Positions 50,569 to 59,068 are shown, numbered from the stretch's first letter. The stretch: DNA of 64,000 bases from JAMXLG01 sp963765935 (GCA_963765935.1 CAVXXX010000002.1:124001-188000); one strand, 5' to 3'. A program made the numbers and translations. Notes: generated by a model not told the origin, from the sequence alone.

Positions 50569-52355
50569 TTCGGATCGATTCCCATCGCCTTGAATTCGAC
50601 GAGTTTGTGTACCGGCAGATTTTTGAAGCCGTGCTCCGCGAGGCGCCCAATATACGCACCGTCGACGCCGAGCGATCTCAATTCACTATATTCGTGACTC
50701 GAGAGGTGCGCATAGCCGGCATTGGCAAGCTCTTGTACATAGTCGGGCGTTACCCCGATCGACTTCAATTCCGCCCATGCACGAGCGTCGGCTGAACGCA
50801 AGCCTGCCGAACGCATTTCACTGACGTAATCCGGCGTCAAACCAATGGATCTCAACTCGGTCCAGCCGCGCGCATCGGAGGCCGCAAGCCCTGCGCTACG
50901 CATCGTGGAAATATAGTCGGGCGTCACTCCAACGGATTTCAGTTCTATCAATTGCCGTGCCGTTAATGGACCGACTCCGGCGTTACGCATTTGGTTGACG
51001 TAGTCACGAGTAACGCCGACGGACTTCAGCGCGATGACGGTATCCGCGTCGAGGTTCGTTAGACCCGCCTCTTTCAATTCATCGAGGTATCCGGTCTCTG
51101 CGACCACGCTCTCCGGGGCGAACGTCGCTTGAGCAACAACATCATGCTTCGCGACCACCGGCGTGGGGGGCGGCGTTGGCGCAACAGTTGGCCGAGCTTT
51201 CGCTGCTTCCGAGGGATGGAATGAAGGTTTCGCTGCGACGGCCGGCGGCTTCAACTGCATCGGCTTTGTCGTCACCAGCGGCTCGGACATCGTATATGCG
51301 ATCGTCGGCGAAATGAAGCCGCCGGCAATCACGATCGCAACGATTGCCGCCACTGAAACGACGGATGGAACGATGGCGAGACGGATGCGAATATCGCGGC
51401 CGCGCGCAAGCAATCGTTCGATGCGGATCGACATGCTTTTGCGCGTCACAAACACACCCGGTGCTGCCACCGGACGATACGGCCACTGCGTCATCTCAAC
51501 GATGCGAGCCAGGCAGCGCGCATAGGATGCGTTCTCGGCGGCTTGCGCGAGAACCCAATCGTCGCACGCAACTTCGCGTTCGAGATCCATCTGGCGTGCG
51601 ATCCAATAGATGCCGGGGCTGAAAAAGTACAGCGCCACAGCAATGCGTTCGAAGAGGTTGACCCAATCGTCCGAGCGCCGAACGTGGGCGAGTTCGTGCA
51701 GCAGAATGCGATCCAAATCGGTCGCGTCAAGTTCCTCGACGAGATCGTGCGGCAACAAGATCATCGCATCGAAAATTCCAATCGCAACCGGCACGCGAAT
51801 CTCATCGCTCACGCATACGCGCACATCCCGCTGGCCTTTTTCTGCACGATCCCAGCGCGTTAAGGCATGGCGTCGATCGACGGAAAGCGGAAGTGCATCG
51901 CGCTTGAGGCGCTCCAGATAAAAGAAACTGAACGCCAACCGAGCAAGGATCAGCACGGCAACGATCGCCCAAGCGTCAACGATGATTTGCGCCAAGGTTG
52001 GTTCCATCACGATTTTCGGACGATGAACGGCGGGCATTCCTGCCGCAGGGACCGATTGAACCGCCTTGATCTCCGTGATTCGCTTGACAACGCGCGCAAC
52101 GGGCGCCGACGACGCCGCAGTTTCAACGGCAGAGCGCGGCAGCACGAGGGAGGTAGCGCTAAGGACAGGTACACATGCGCTTGCAATTAACGCAAGCGTC
52201 CATACGGCATGGCGCGTCGTTGCATTCGTGCAGCGAGAGACGCGAAGCGCAACCGCGCTAATGGCGGCAATGAGCGCGGGTTGCCATAGCGCGTTGACGA
52301 GGGCGATAACCACGACCGCAATCGCGCACGACGCGGCCGGTTGCAAGGCAATCAT
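50565..52355 (-). CDS. M56 (BlaR1/MecR1-type) membrane metallopeptidase with C-terminal repeats
   Basis: This is a 596-residue transmembrane protease of the M56 family that activates gene expression by cleaving a BlaI-type repressor. Several N-terminal membrane helices precede the zinc motif HExxH in ILLHELAHVRRSDDW near residue 220. A further membrane helix lies near 335-355. In place of the penicillin-binding sensor of BlaR1 there is a Pro-rich linker (about 375-405) and six 29-residue repeats (about 420-596), for example VGPLTARQLIELKSVGVTPDYISTMRSAG (here as VGPLTARQLIELKSVGV). The substrate sensed is therefore not a beta-lactam by the usual domain. ATG overlaps the BlaI stop. Confidence 0.9.
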   Translation of the reverse strand: MIALQPAASCAIAVVVIALVNALWQPALIAAISAVALRVSRCTNATTRHAVWTLALIASACVPVLSATSLVLPRSAVETAASSAPVARVVKRITEIKAVQSVPAAGMPAVHRPKIVMEPTLAQIIVDAWAIVAVLILARLAFSFFYLERLKRDALPLSVDRRHALTRWDRAEKGQRDVRVCVSDEIRVPVAIGIFDAMILLPHDLVEELDATDLDRILLHELAHVRRSDDWVNLFERIAVALYFFSPGIYWIARQMDLEREVACDDWVLAQAAENASYARCLARIVEMTQWPYRPVAAPGVFVTRKSMSIRIERLLARGRDIRIRLAIVPSVVSVAAIVAIVIAGGFISPTIAYTMSEPLVTTKPMQLKPPAVAAKPSFHPSEAAKARPTVAPTPPPTPVVAKHDVVAQATFAPESVVAETGYLDELKEAGLTNLDADTVIALKSVGVTRDYVNQMRNAGVGPLTARQLIELKSVGVTPDYISTMRSAGLAASDARGWTELRSIGLTPDYVSEMRSAGLRSADARAWAELKSIGVTPDYVQELANAGYAHLSSHEYSELRSLGVDGAYIGRLAEHGFKNLPVHKLVEFKAMGIDPK

Positions 52356-52738
52356 GACTGCTGCTCCTCGTACTGCGCGATCAGCTCTTTAATGCTCGCA
52401 AGTTCGTCCTTGTCTGGTTTCTCTTCCGCAATAAGGCGCATTGCGAGGGCGGTCTTACTATTCTTGAAAAACGCTTGCACGACATCTCCGATCGCCGTGC
52501 GCGCGGCCTCTTCTTGTGCAAATGCCGGATGGTACACGTGCGCGCGTCCATCGAGCTCGCGCTTCACCGCACCCTTTTGTTCTAGGATGCGCAGCATGGT
52601 AAGCACCGTCGTATACGCGAGCGGCGGCGGCGGCATCGCGGCCGCGACGTCGGCGACGGTACCGCGGCGAAGCTTCCAGAGCACTTGCATAATGCGAAGC
52701 TCGCCTTTGGTCAGTGATTTGGCCTTGGAACGCGGCAC
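52352..52738 (-). CDS. BlaI/MecI-family transcriptional repressor
   Basis: This is a 128-residue winged-helix repressor of the BlaI/MecI family. The recognition region is LTKGELRIMQVLWKLRRGTVADVAAAMPP, followed by AYTTVLTMLRILEQKGAVKRELDGRAHVYHPA. The C-terminal dimerisation domain is where M56 proteases cut in known systems. Start GTG at 52738 after a strong AAGGAGG. Two dyad operators and a strong promoter lie directly upstream, so it very likely represses its own operon (blaI-M56-repeat protein). Confidence 0.93.
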   Translation of the reverse strand: MPRSKAKSLTKGELRIMQVLWKLRRGTVADVAAAMPPPPLAYTTVLTMLRILEQKGAVKRELDGRAHVYHPAFAQEEAARTAIGDVVQAFFKNSKTALAMRLIAEEKPDKDELASIKELIAQYEEQQS

Positions 52739-52756
52739 GGCGGCCCTCCTTGAGTA

Positions 52757-52776
52757 TCTACTAAAGACTTAGTAGA
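52757..52776 (-). promoter_or_regulatory. Operator 1: dyad downstream of the -10 box
   Basis: The dyad TCTACTAAAGACTTAGTAGA lies just downstream of the -10 box of the blaI-like promoter. It would block transcription start. Its half-site CTACTAA recurs in operator 2. Binding by the BlaI-like protein is inferred from position. Confidence 0.85.
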
Positions 52777-52805
52777 ACACTACATCGGACAGCCGCCGTT
52801 GTCAA
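52777..52805 (-). promoter_or_regulatory. Strong promoter of the blaI-M56 operon
   Basis: On the minus strand TTGACA (52805-52800) and TAGTGT (52782-52777) are exactly 17 bases apart. The -35 box is the perfect sigma70 consensus. The promoter is sandwiched between two dyads. Confidence 0.88.
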
Positions 52806-52820
52806 CTAAAGTCTTAGTAG
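52803..52820 (-). promoter_or_regulatory. Operator 2: dyad overlapping the -35 box
   Basis: CAACTAAAGTCTTAGTAG repeats the dyad of operator 1 with the left half slightly degenerate. It overlaps the first bases of the -35 box. The centres of the two operators are about 45 bases apart. Confidence 0.8.
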
Positions 52821-52840
52821 ATTGCCGGCGTGTAAGGCAT

Positions 52841-53875
52841 CTATGGCGTCACGGTGATAGTTCCGGTCATCCGCGAATTACCGTGATAGACGCAACCATA
52901 GAAGTATGATCCTGGCTTGGTAAACTTCAGCATGAACTTCTGTCCGCCGACGATCGTGCCTGAATTGACGATGTGCGTGCCATCGAATGTCGTGATTCCC
53001 GGTGGCGGGACGACGTTGACGGCCGGGTCGGGAGGAATGTTCGGAACCGTGTTCTGACCCCGTAAGGCGAACGTTATCGTGTGCGGTTCATTGCTGCTTT
53101 CGTTCACCCATGTCAAGACCGTGCCGGCTTTCACCGTTAGTCCGCCCTCAGCGGGAAGATCGCCCAGCGCGCCCGTTGTGAGAAAGCGCAAGACGGTCGA
53201 TTGCGTCAGAGGACCATGGTAGAGGCCAGGCGAGATTCCAGCAGCTAACGTCGTTCCGCCGCCTTTGAACGGGAACAACGCGACTGAATCCGCACCCGCT
53301 TCGAAGTCGGCCCACTCGTCCACTTCGCCCGCATGCAGATAATAACCGGAAGTGTGTGGATACGCAGTTCCCGCTCGCTGCACGACGACCTTACTCTCCA
53401 TCGCAGGTTCGTGGAAGAGACAGAGAATGCGGTACGTTCCCGCTTTCGCGAAGTGCAGGGTGAACGTCTGGCCGCCTAGCAGGATCCCAGAATTGACGTA
53501 CTTGGTGCCGTCGACGGTCGTGCCGCCGGCCGGAATGAAGTCGTTGGGATCTGCCGGCGACGGTATTTTTTGTCCAGCCGGAACGAACGTTATGGTGTGC
53601 GCATCGCCGCCCGAACCGCTGGCGACGCGATATGTTATGGTGTCGCCCGCATCAATTGTGATCGAGTTAGGATAGTAATCAAGATCTTGTTCCGCATAAA
53701 AATCATGCGAAGCGCCCACCTGAACACTCCAGTTCGCCGTCGCTAGACCGGCGAATTGTTGGGCGCTTTGTGCTGTCTCTCGCGATGCCGACATCGGAAG
53801 GACTTGAGAATGCGATCCTCCGGCCGCGCACGCGGACAGTGAAGCCATGCAGAACAGAGCAAAGAGTCTCCGCAT
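52841..53875 (-). CDS. Lipoprotein with two cupredoxin (type 1 copper) domains
   Basis: This 344-residue exported protein has a lipobox LSAC near residue 15. Two cupredoxin domains follow (about 45-165 and 230-344). Each has a His in a HTITF motif and a ligand cluster: CLFHEPAM (Cys-x2-His-x3-Met) in the first and CVYHGNSRM (Cys-x2-His-x4-Met, plastocyanin spacing) in the second. Both type 1 copper sites thus look complete. It lies just downstream of the cbb3-type oxidase operon and could donate electrons to it or to another copper enzyme. Start ATG at 53875; the gap to the oxidase operon is 118 bases and seems to hold its promoter. Confidence 0.86.
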   Translation of the reverse strand: MRRLFALFCMASLSACAAGGSHSQVLPMSASRETAQSAQQFAGLATANWSVQVGASHDFYAEQDLDYYPNSITIDAGDTITYRVASGSGGDAHTITFVPAGQKIPSPADPNDFIPAGGTTVDGTKYVNSGILLGGQTFTLHFAKAGTYRILCLFHEPAMESKVVVQRAGTAYPHTSGYYLHAGEVDEWADFEAGADSVALFPFKGGGTTLAAGISPGLYHGPLTQSTVLRFLTTGALGDLPAEGGLTVKAGTVLTWVNESSNEPHTITFALRGQNTVPNIPPDPAVNVVPPPGITTFDGTHIVNSGTIVGGQKFMLKFTKPGSYFYGCVYHGNSRMTGTITVTP

Positions 53876-53993
53876 ATAAGCTCACTCCTCTATAGCAACC
53901 CGCCGGCCTGATTGTACACTTTTCGATGGTTGCAATATAGAGAGAGGGAGCGTTCTTTCTGAGAAACTTCACGAAAGACTTTGATGGTCTATT

Positions 53994-54872
53994 TCAGCGG
54001 TTCCGTTTGACAATATCCGGCGTAACCACGCGTCCGTGATTGCCCCATGACGTTCGTTCGTGGTCGATTACCGCGGCGATTTGCGCGTCATTGAGCGAAG
54101 CAAAGGGCGGCATTTGAGCGCTGAAATGCGTGCCGCCGATCGTCTTGCCGCTCAAGCCCTTCAGCACGATTCGAACATGCGCATCAGCATCATTGCCGTT
54201 TACGATCGGATCACCGGCGAGCGGCGGAAACGTGCCCGGCACTCCGGTTCCGTTTGCACCATGGCACGACTGGCAGTTCGCCGCATAGGTTTGCGCACCG
54301 AGCGTTGCGTAGTCAAACGCCGCAACGTTCTTCGCGCCTGGCGCACCGGGCGGTACCGATGCCGGCGTAGCAGCCGGTTCGGCAGCTGCCGGCGCATTTG
54401 CTTGCGCGAGCGCCGGATTTACCGCATAGGTCGGCGTGTTTGCAAATGCCTCCGGCGTCTTGAAATACTCCAGGCCGTACCAAGTTGCCCACGCAGCGAC
54501 GATTGCAAAAAAGACCCACGTCCATACCGGCACGGGGCCTTCCGACTCGGCCCGTACCGGATCGAACGGTTCTTCGGAACCGAAGGCGTTGATATTGATG
54601 TCGAGCGTACCGCGAACGCGCGAACCGGCGCGAAGCCCCGTAACGGTAATTCCCGGTCCGTTGGAAACGATGAACGGAATCGATCGCACGCCGACGTGTC
54701 CGACCGCATCAACCGCCTGAATCCGTAAGGTGTGATCGCCATCTTCGAGGTGCGTCGTATCGAGCGTGACGCGCGCGGGCGGTTTGTACGTGGCAAGCGG
54801 TTCGGCCCGGTCGTCAAGATATACGGTAATCGATACGGGTTCGCTCTGCGCTAGATTCTGCTCGCGCATCAT
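53994..54872 (-). CDS. Cytochrome c subunit of cbb3-type oxidase with N-terminal Ig-like domain
   Basis: This 292-residue protein takes the place of CcoP. It begins (ATG at 54872, overlapping the previous stop) with a cytoplasmic-looking or exported Ig-like beta-sandwich (about residues 5-95, SITVYLDDRAEPLATYKPPARVTL, ...DGDHTLRIQAVDAVGHVG). A membrane segment (VWTWVFFAIVAAWATWYGLEYF) lies near 128, an Ala/Pro-rich linker near 165-190, and one cytochrome c domain with CQSCH near 203 and the Met ligand in FSAQMPPFASLND near 257. Ordinary CcoP has an N-terminal helix and two haems; one haem and an Ig-like fusion are unusual. The longer reading frame back to 55127 overlaps the neighbouring gene and is not real. 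Confidence 0.84.
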   Translation of the reverse strand: MMREQNLAQSEPVSITVYLDDRAEPLATYKPPARVTLDTTHLEDGDHTLRIQAVDAVGHVGVRSIPFIVSNGPGITVTGLRAGSRVRGTLDININAFGSEEPFDPVRAESEGPVPVWTWVFFAIVAAWATWYGLEYFKTPEAFANTPTYAVNPALAQANAPAAAEPAATPASVPPGAPGAKNVAAFDYATLGAQTYAANCQSCHGANGTGVPGTFPPLAGDPIVNGNDADAHVRIVLKGLSGKTIGGTHFSAQMPPFASLNDAQIAAVIDHERTSWGNHGRVVTPDIVKRNR

Positions 54873-55042
54873 CGGTCGTCCTTGAGAATCAAATATTTCG
54901 GATTGTCGGGGTTCGCTTCGCCGGGGCGGAACGTCCAGTAGAACGCGGCGCCGATCGTCCAAAACGTCGCGAGCGTACCGGCGGCTACGACGAGCCATCC
55001 GAAGACATCGTCGTGGACGGGCTGCATCTGCATCCCGTTCAT
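54869..55042 (-). CDS. Short CcoQ-like single-helix protein
   Basis: This 57-residue protein has one membrane helix (FGWLVVAAGTLATFWTIGAAFYWTFRPG) followed by PNYLILKDDR-like text (here NPDNPKYLILKDDR). Position and size match CcoQ, the small assembly subunit of cbb3 oxidases. Its ATG overlaps the ccoO stop and its stop overlaps the next ATG. Confidence 0.72.
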   Translation of the reverse strand: MNGMQMQPVHDDVFGWLVVAAGTLATFWTIGAAFYWTFRPGEANPDNPKYLILKDDR

Positions 55043-55623
55043 TGCGATGTTCCCTTCGAGAGCGGAACTTGCTTGAGGCTCTTGAGATATGCGACGAGCG
55101 CCTGCGCGTCTTGCGTCGCGATAACAACGCCGTGCGCGGGCGCGAAGCCGGAGGGGACGGTAACTACCGCGTCTTGGGGATCGGCGTGATCCTTGACATC
55201 GAAGAGCCATGGATACGCCGGCATCACCGAGTCATGCACGACCGATCGCGGATTCCATAAGTGCAACAGGTGCCAAACTTCACTCGGCTGACGCGTACCG
55301 ATATTGCTCAAATCCGGTCCGGTTCGTTCCGTTCCAAGCAACTGTGGCGTCGCGTAGGCATAATCTCCCGCGATTGAGGGCCGCCCGAAGACGAGATCTT
55401 GCTGGAGCGGACGTACGTTCTGCGTGTGGCAATACGAGCACCCTTCGCCGACATAGATTTCACGGCCACGTTGCTCTTGCATGCTTAGCGGTTTCAACCC
55501 CGGGGTTGGTGCGGTCGCTGAAAGCGTGACACCGGGAACAACGCCCATCAGAACGGCTAACGAACCATAGATCAGCGCACACGCAGCAACCAGCGCCCAT
55601 ACGTTATTCATCCCGCGGTTCAT
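55039..55623 (-). CDS. ccoO: cbb3-type cytochrome oxidase subunit II (mono-haem c)
   Basis: CcoO is a membrane-anchored c-type cytochrome that passes electrons to the catalytic subunit. The 194-residue chain starts with ATG at 55623 (MNRGMNNVWALVAACALIYG, one N-terminal helix). It has the haem-binding CSYCH in EIYVGEGCSYCHTQNVRPL near residue 52 and the motif LLGTERTGPDLSNIG near 86, as in CcoO. A Met ligand candidate is in VMPAYPWLFD near 122. ATG overlaps the ccoN stop. Length is near the normal 200. Confidence 0.92.
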   Translation of the reverse strand: MNRGMNNVWALVAACALIYGSLAVLMGVVPGVTLSATAPTPGLKPLSMQEQRGREIYVGEGCSYCHTQNVRPLQQDLVFGRPSIAGDYAYATPQLLGTERTGPDLSNIGTRQPSEVWHLLHLWNPRSVVHDSVMPAYPWLFDVKDHADPQDAVVTVPSGFAPAHGVVIATQDAQALVAYLKSLKQVPLSKGTSQ

Positions 55624-57017
55624 GCTTCTGCCCCGGCACGGGCTGCCGGTTCCCACTTCGCACTCTCACGAGTCGGTCCAAAGGTCATGAGGTATACGTT
55701 GTACGCGAAGATGAAATGCGAGAGCAGCATCAAGCTTCCGGAAACCGCGCGTCCGACCCAGTACGGCGCAGCCGCATCGACCGATGCGATGAACGGATTG
55801 CCGGAACCCCACGTTAACCCTTGGACCGTTCCTGCGACCGAGAGTGAAATGACGTAGAACGTGACACCGATCGTCGCAAACCAAAAATGCAAACCGGTCA
55901 GTAACTGGTTCGGCTGCTTTCCGGTCGCGCGCGGAAGCAAATAGTAAATCGAACCCCACGCGAGGAACGTTATGAAACCATACATCGTGGCATGCGAGTG
56001 GCCGACCGTATAATTCGTCAAGTGCCAAATCGCCTGCAGGCTTCGAAATGCCTCGATCGTGCCTTGCGATGACCCGATGAAGTAGTACGCAACGCCGACA
56101 ACAATAAACGGCAAGGCGTACGATCGGCGGATCGTTTCGAACCGGCCGCGCATCGTAAGCGCAAAGTTCGCCGTTCCCGCATATACCGGCACCAGCATGC
56201 CGACGCTAAACACAATGGCGAGCGTTTGGAACCACCATGGCAGCGGCGTGAACTCGTAATGGTGCGCACCGATGACCGGATAAAACACGAGGTTCGTCCA
56301 AAATCCGAGGACGCCCAGAGCATAGGAGTAGATCGGGCGATTCAGCATTTTCGGCAATGCGTAGTAGGTCACGCCAAGCGCGAGGAACGTAAACCACATG
56401 CCGACGGCGTTGTGCATAAAGTACGCCTGAACGGCAACCTGACCGATTCCGTTCTGATACGTGGGAATCAACGCAACGAGCGAGAGGATGATCGTAAAGA
56501 TAAATCCGCCGATTGTGTACCAGTTCGAGATATAGATTTCGCGTTCAACGCGCCGCCGAACGGTCTCGAGGATCGACACAAGGCCGAAGAACACGCCGAG
56601 AACCAAAAGCACGCGCACCCACCACACCCACTCGCGATACTCCTGGTCGCCATAATTAATCCCGAGATCGAGCGTAATGGTCCCGCAGATCGCGGCGAGG
56701 TTATAAAAGAGCAACGACAGCCATGCGAAGCGCTTTCCGGCGATCGCGATGCCTGAGGTACGCGACGCGACGTAGATCGCCGCTCCGCTAAGCGCCAGTG
56801 AGGCCCAACCGTAAAACGTATCATTGGTGTGGATCGCCCGCAAACGCCCGAACGAGAGATACGGGCTGGTCGCCAGATCGGGGTATGGAAATTTGAAACT
56901 CAGTAGGAGGCCGACCGCGGTCGCCAGCAAGAGCCAGAAAGTCGCCGTCAGCATAAAGCCCGAAAGAATGGCGACATCTTCCGGATCAACGCTGTCCCGT
57001 GTAATCGACGTTGCCAT
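55620..57017 (-). CDS. ccoN: cbb3-type cytochrome oxidase subunit I
   Basis: CcoN is the haem-copper catalytic subunit that reduces O2 with high affinity. I start it at the ATG at 57017 (MATSITRDSVDPED...), because the longer frame from 57269 is antisense to the DoxX gene. Twelve hydrophobic helices are visible. Key residues include the low-spin haem His in LRAIHTNDTFYGW near 66 and the CuB/high-spin region HNAVGMWFTF near 205 and GAHHYEFTPLPWW near 255, and NYTVGHSHATMYGF near 342. The length of 465 is slightly short but normal for the core. First gene of the ccoN-O-Q-P cluster. Confidence 0.95.
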   Translation of the reverse strand: MATSITRDSVDPEDVAILSGFMLTATFWLLLATAVGLLLSFKFPYPDLATSPYLSFGRLRAIHTNDTFYGWASLALSGAAIYVASRTSGIAIAGKRFAWLSLLFYNLAAICGTITLDLGINYGDQEYREWVWWVRVLLVLGVFFGLVSILETVRRRVEREIYISNWYTIGGFIFTIILSLVALIPTYQNGIGQVAVQAYFMHNAVGMWFTFLALGVTYYALPKMLNRPIYSYALGVLGFWTNLVFYPVIGAHHYEFTPLPWWFQTLAIVFSVGMLVPVYAGTANFALTMRGRFETIRRSYALPFIVVGVAYYFIGSSQGTIEAFRSLQAIWHLTNYTVGHSHATMYGFITFLAWGSIYYLLPRATGKQPNQLLTGLHFWFATIGVTFYVISLSVAGTVQGLTWGSGNPFIASVDAAAPYWVGRAVSGSLMLLSHFIFAYNVYLMTFGPTRESAKWEPAARAGAEA

Positions 57018-57030
57018 AGCGGTCGAGCGA

Positions 57031-57624
57031 CTACTGTGTTGCGGGAGTGATGTTCTCGGCGGGCTCACCGAGCGTGCCGATTTCCGTCGGCGAAGCTGCG
57101 TGTTGCGACTGCCGCTCCGGGGATTGACGGCGCGACAGAATGTAGGTTGCCGCACCGATGCCGCCCGCGAGTGCCAACCATCCGATTCCGGGATGCATCC
57201 GTGGGCGAATCCCAACCGCTTCGTCGAAGCTGAAGTGTCCGTGGTCTTCGACGGCGAGAAGCAATGCAAGTAACGCGTACATCGTGTTCATCTCGAAGCC
57301 TTGATTCGCGTTCCAGTAGCCGTTCTTGAAATGCACGCTTCCCACGGCAGTGGCCATGACCGACATGAGCAGCATCGGTCCGATCGGGCCGCCGGCTCCG
57401 GTTGCAATGAGTACGCCTGAGGCGATTTCCGTCAACGATGCCGTGCGCACCATCTGGTCCGGCGGTTGAAAGCCGAGGCTGCCAAACATCTTCGCTGCGT
57501 TCTCCGGTCCAGGTCCACCGAACCAGCCGAACAGTTTCTGCGCTCCATGAGCGGCAATGCTCGCGCCAAGTACGCCGCGGGCGAGCAATAGAGCGGCATC
57601 ATGCATCGCACTTTCGTGTTTCAT
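57031..57624 (-). CDS. DoxX family membrane protein
   Basis: This 197-residue protein contains the DoxX core: LLLARGVLGASIAAHGAQKLFGWFGG, then TEIASGVLIATGAGGPIGPMLLMSVMATAVGSVH, with four membrane helices. DoxX proteins are linked to redox and thiol metabolism or to quinol oxidase subunits in archaea. A C-terminal hydrophilic tail (HAASPTEIGTLGEPAENITPATQ) is unusual in length. It ends 13 bases before the ccoN start, so it may be the first gene of the oxidase operon. Start ATG at 57624. Confidence 0.86.
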   Translation of the reverse strand: MKHESAMHDAALLLARGVLGASIAAHGAQKLFGWFGGPGPENAAKMFGSLGFQPPDQMVRTASLTEIASGVLIATGAGGPIGPMLLMSVMATAVGSVHFKNGYWNANQGFEMNTMYALLALLLAVEDHGHFSFDEAVGIRPRMHPGIGWLALAGGIGAATYILSRRQSPERQSQHAASPTEIGTLGEPAENITPATQ

Positions 57625-57654
57625 GAATGCTGCATACCCACAAATCGGGCGCGC

Positions 57655-59007
57655 TTACGTATCGTTTCCATTGGTCGGTGGACGCGCACCGACGTTACGG
57701 ACATTGACGATCTTGTTTGCGATATCGAACCAGAACGGTGCGCCGAGCGTAATCGCGATGAACGTCACGAACCAGCCCACGAGGTGCGCCCAAAACGGTT
57801 TGTATTGCGCATTCACCGTTTGCGCGGCAAAGAGCTCACTTGCGGTGGTTTCCGCGCGCGCGCGGTCATTATCGGCCGTTTTAAGCAGATTCTCGGTAGC
57901 CTTTTCTTCCGCTTGAATCTTCGATGCATCGCGCGCGTTGCGCGCGTCGTCCAGCTTCTTCCCTTCGGCCACTATTTTGGCGTTGTCATCCGCGACTTTG
58001 CCCTTTGCTTCATCGTCCGCAACTTGCGCAATCGCGAGTTCCGCTGTGTCACGGATCTTGTTCTCCTGCCAAAGCTTCGTGTCACCGGCGAAACATGGAC
58101 GGCCTTCCGGCCAGCTCAAACACGGATGGAAATAGTCACGGAAATCATTGCCTTTCAAGATGCCGGTGGCCGTGTCTTCAAATTGCTGTTGTGTCTCGCC
58201 CGGCCGACGGTACGCGCTAATGAGTTGCCCCGCTGCTGCTGAGACGACGGCCGGCGCCGTATACAAGCGCTGCGCTACTTCGAACGTATCCAAGCCCGTG
58301 ACGCACACAATTACAAACGCAATCGGAATTGCCGCATACCGCGATTGGCGAGTGTACCAGCCTTGCACGGCCGCCATCTGCCGGTTGAACCACGCCTCCG
58401 TTGCACGCACAAGCTTGGAATAGTCGTTCTCCGCAAGTGCGACGAGCGAGAGCGCATTGGACTTCAACTCGCGGTCTTGAAGCACTTCGACGACTTGACG
58501 TAAATCTTCGAAGTGCGCCTGATCGCTCAAGACGCCGGTTTGGTTCTGATTGCTTGCTGCAGCCGCTCGCATATCGCGCAGCTCAATCGCTCCACGTAAG
58601 CGCGCCGTAGCAGCGTCACTTGCCGGCAAGTGCGCCGCTTCATCAACGGCTCGTTGAGCGCGAACCACGGCAGACTGCTTGGGTTCGACGTAGTTCGCTA
58701 GTTCGTCCCAAAACGCGACCGCGAAGTTGTGCGGGTCGATGTACGGCGGACGATTCGGAGCGCCGCGCGGACTCCGTATTCCGGCCTTGTCGTTGACGGT
58801 CGTATCGATCGCCGGGTGCTTGAAGATCGCATCCGCCAGGGATGAGATCGTCACGAGATTCAACACACCCAAATAGAGCTTGCGGCCACGCAACTGGAAG
58901 AACGTCGCGATCTGCTCGTAGATAAACGATGAAACGGTACTGAGTGCTATGTAGATAGCGGCAAGAACGATCGCGACATCGAGCAGGTTCGTGAACTGAG
59001 TAGGCAT
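57655..59007 (-). CDS. Membrane protein of unknown function with coiled-coil-like region
   Basis: This 450-residue protein has an N-terminal membrane segment (LLDVAIVLAAIYIALSTVSSFIYEQIA), a central helical, charged region, a hydrophobic helix near residue 225 (IPIAFVIVCVTGLDTF), a charged Ala/Lys/Asp-rich coiled-coil stretch (about 320-385) and a C-terminal membrane helix (LVGWFVTFIAITLGAPFWFDIANKI) near residue 410. The last segment with GAPFWFDIANKIVNVRNVGARP resembles a widespread uncharacterised family of membrane proteins, but no function is known. Start ATG at 59007. It is downstream of the pilus secretin gene, same strand, 61-base gap. Confidence 0.72.
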   Translation of the reverse strand: MPTQFTNLLDVAIVLAAIYIALSTVSSFIYEQIATFFQLRGRKLYLGVLNLVTISSLADAIFKHPAIDTTVNDKAGIRSPRGAPNRPPYIDPHNFAVAFWDELANYVEPKQSAVVRAQRAVDEAAHLPASDAATARLRGAIELRDMRAAAASNQNQTGVLSDQAHFEDLRQVVEVLQDRELKSNALSLVALAENDYSKLVRATEAWFNRQMAAVQGWYTRQSRYAAIPIAFVIVCVTGLDTFEVAQRLYTAPAVVSAAAGQLISAYRRPGETQQQFEDTATGILKGNDFRDYFHPCLSWPEGRPCFAGDTKLWQENKIRDTAELAIAQVADDEAKGKVADDNAKIVAEGKKLDDARNARDASKIQAEEKATENLLKTADNDRARAETTASELFAAQTVNAQYKPFWAHLVGWFVTFIAITLGAPFWFDIANKIVNVRNVGARPPTNGNDT

Positions 59008-59068
59008 ACCCGCGATACCTCTCTTCTGCTTTCCATATTCAGCAGGGGCCGCCCCGAAGCCCGCCTTC

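Noticed and set aside
54869..55127. Long N-terminal extensions of the cytochrome c and CcoQ-like genes
   Set aside because: They overlap the upstream genes out of frame and are Arg-rich; the internal ATGs at 54872 and 55042 give perfect ATGA overlaps.
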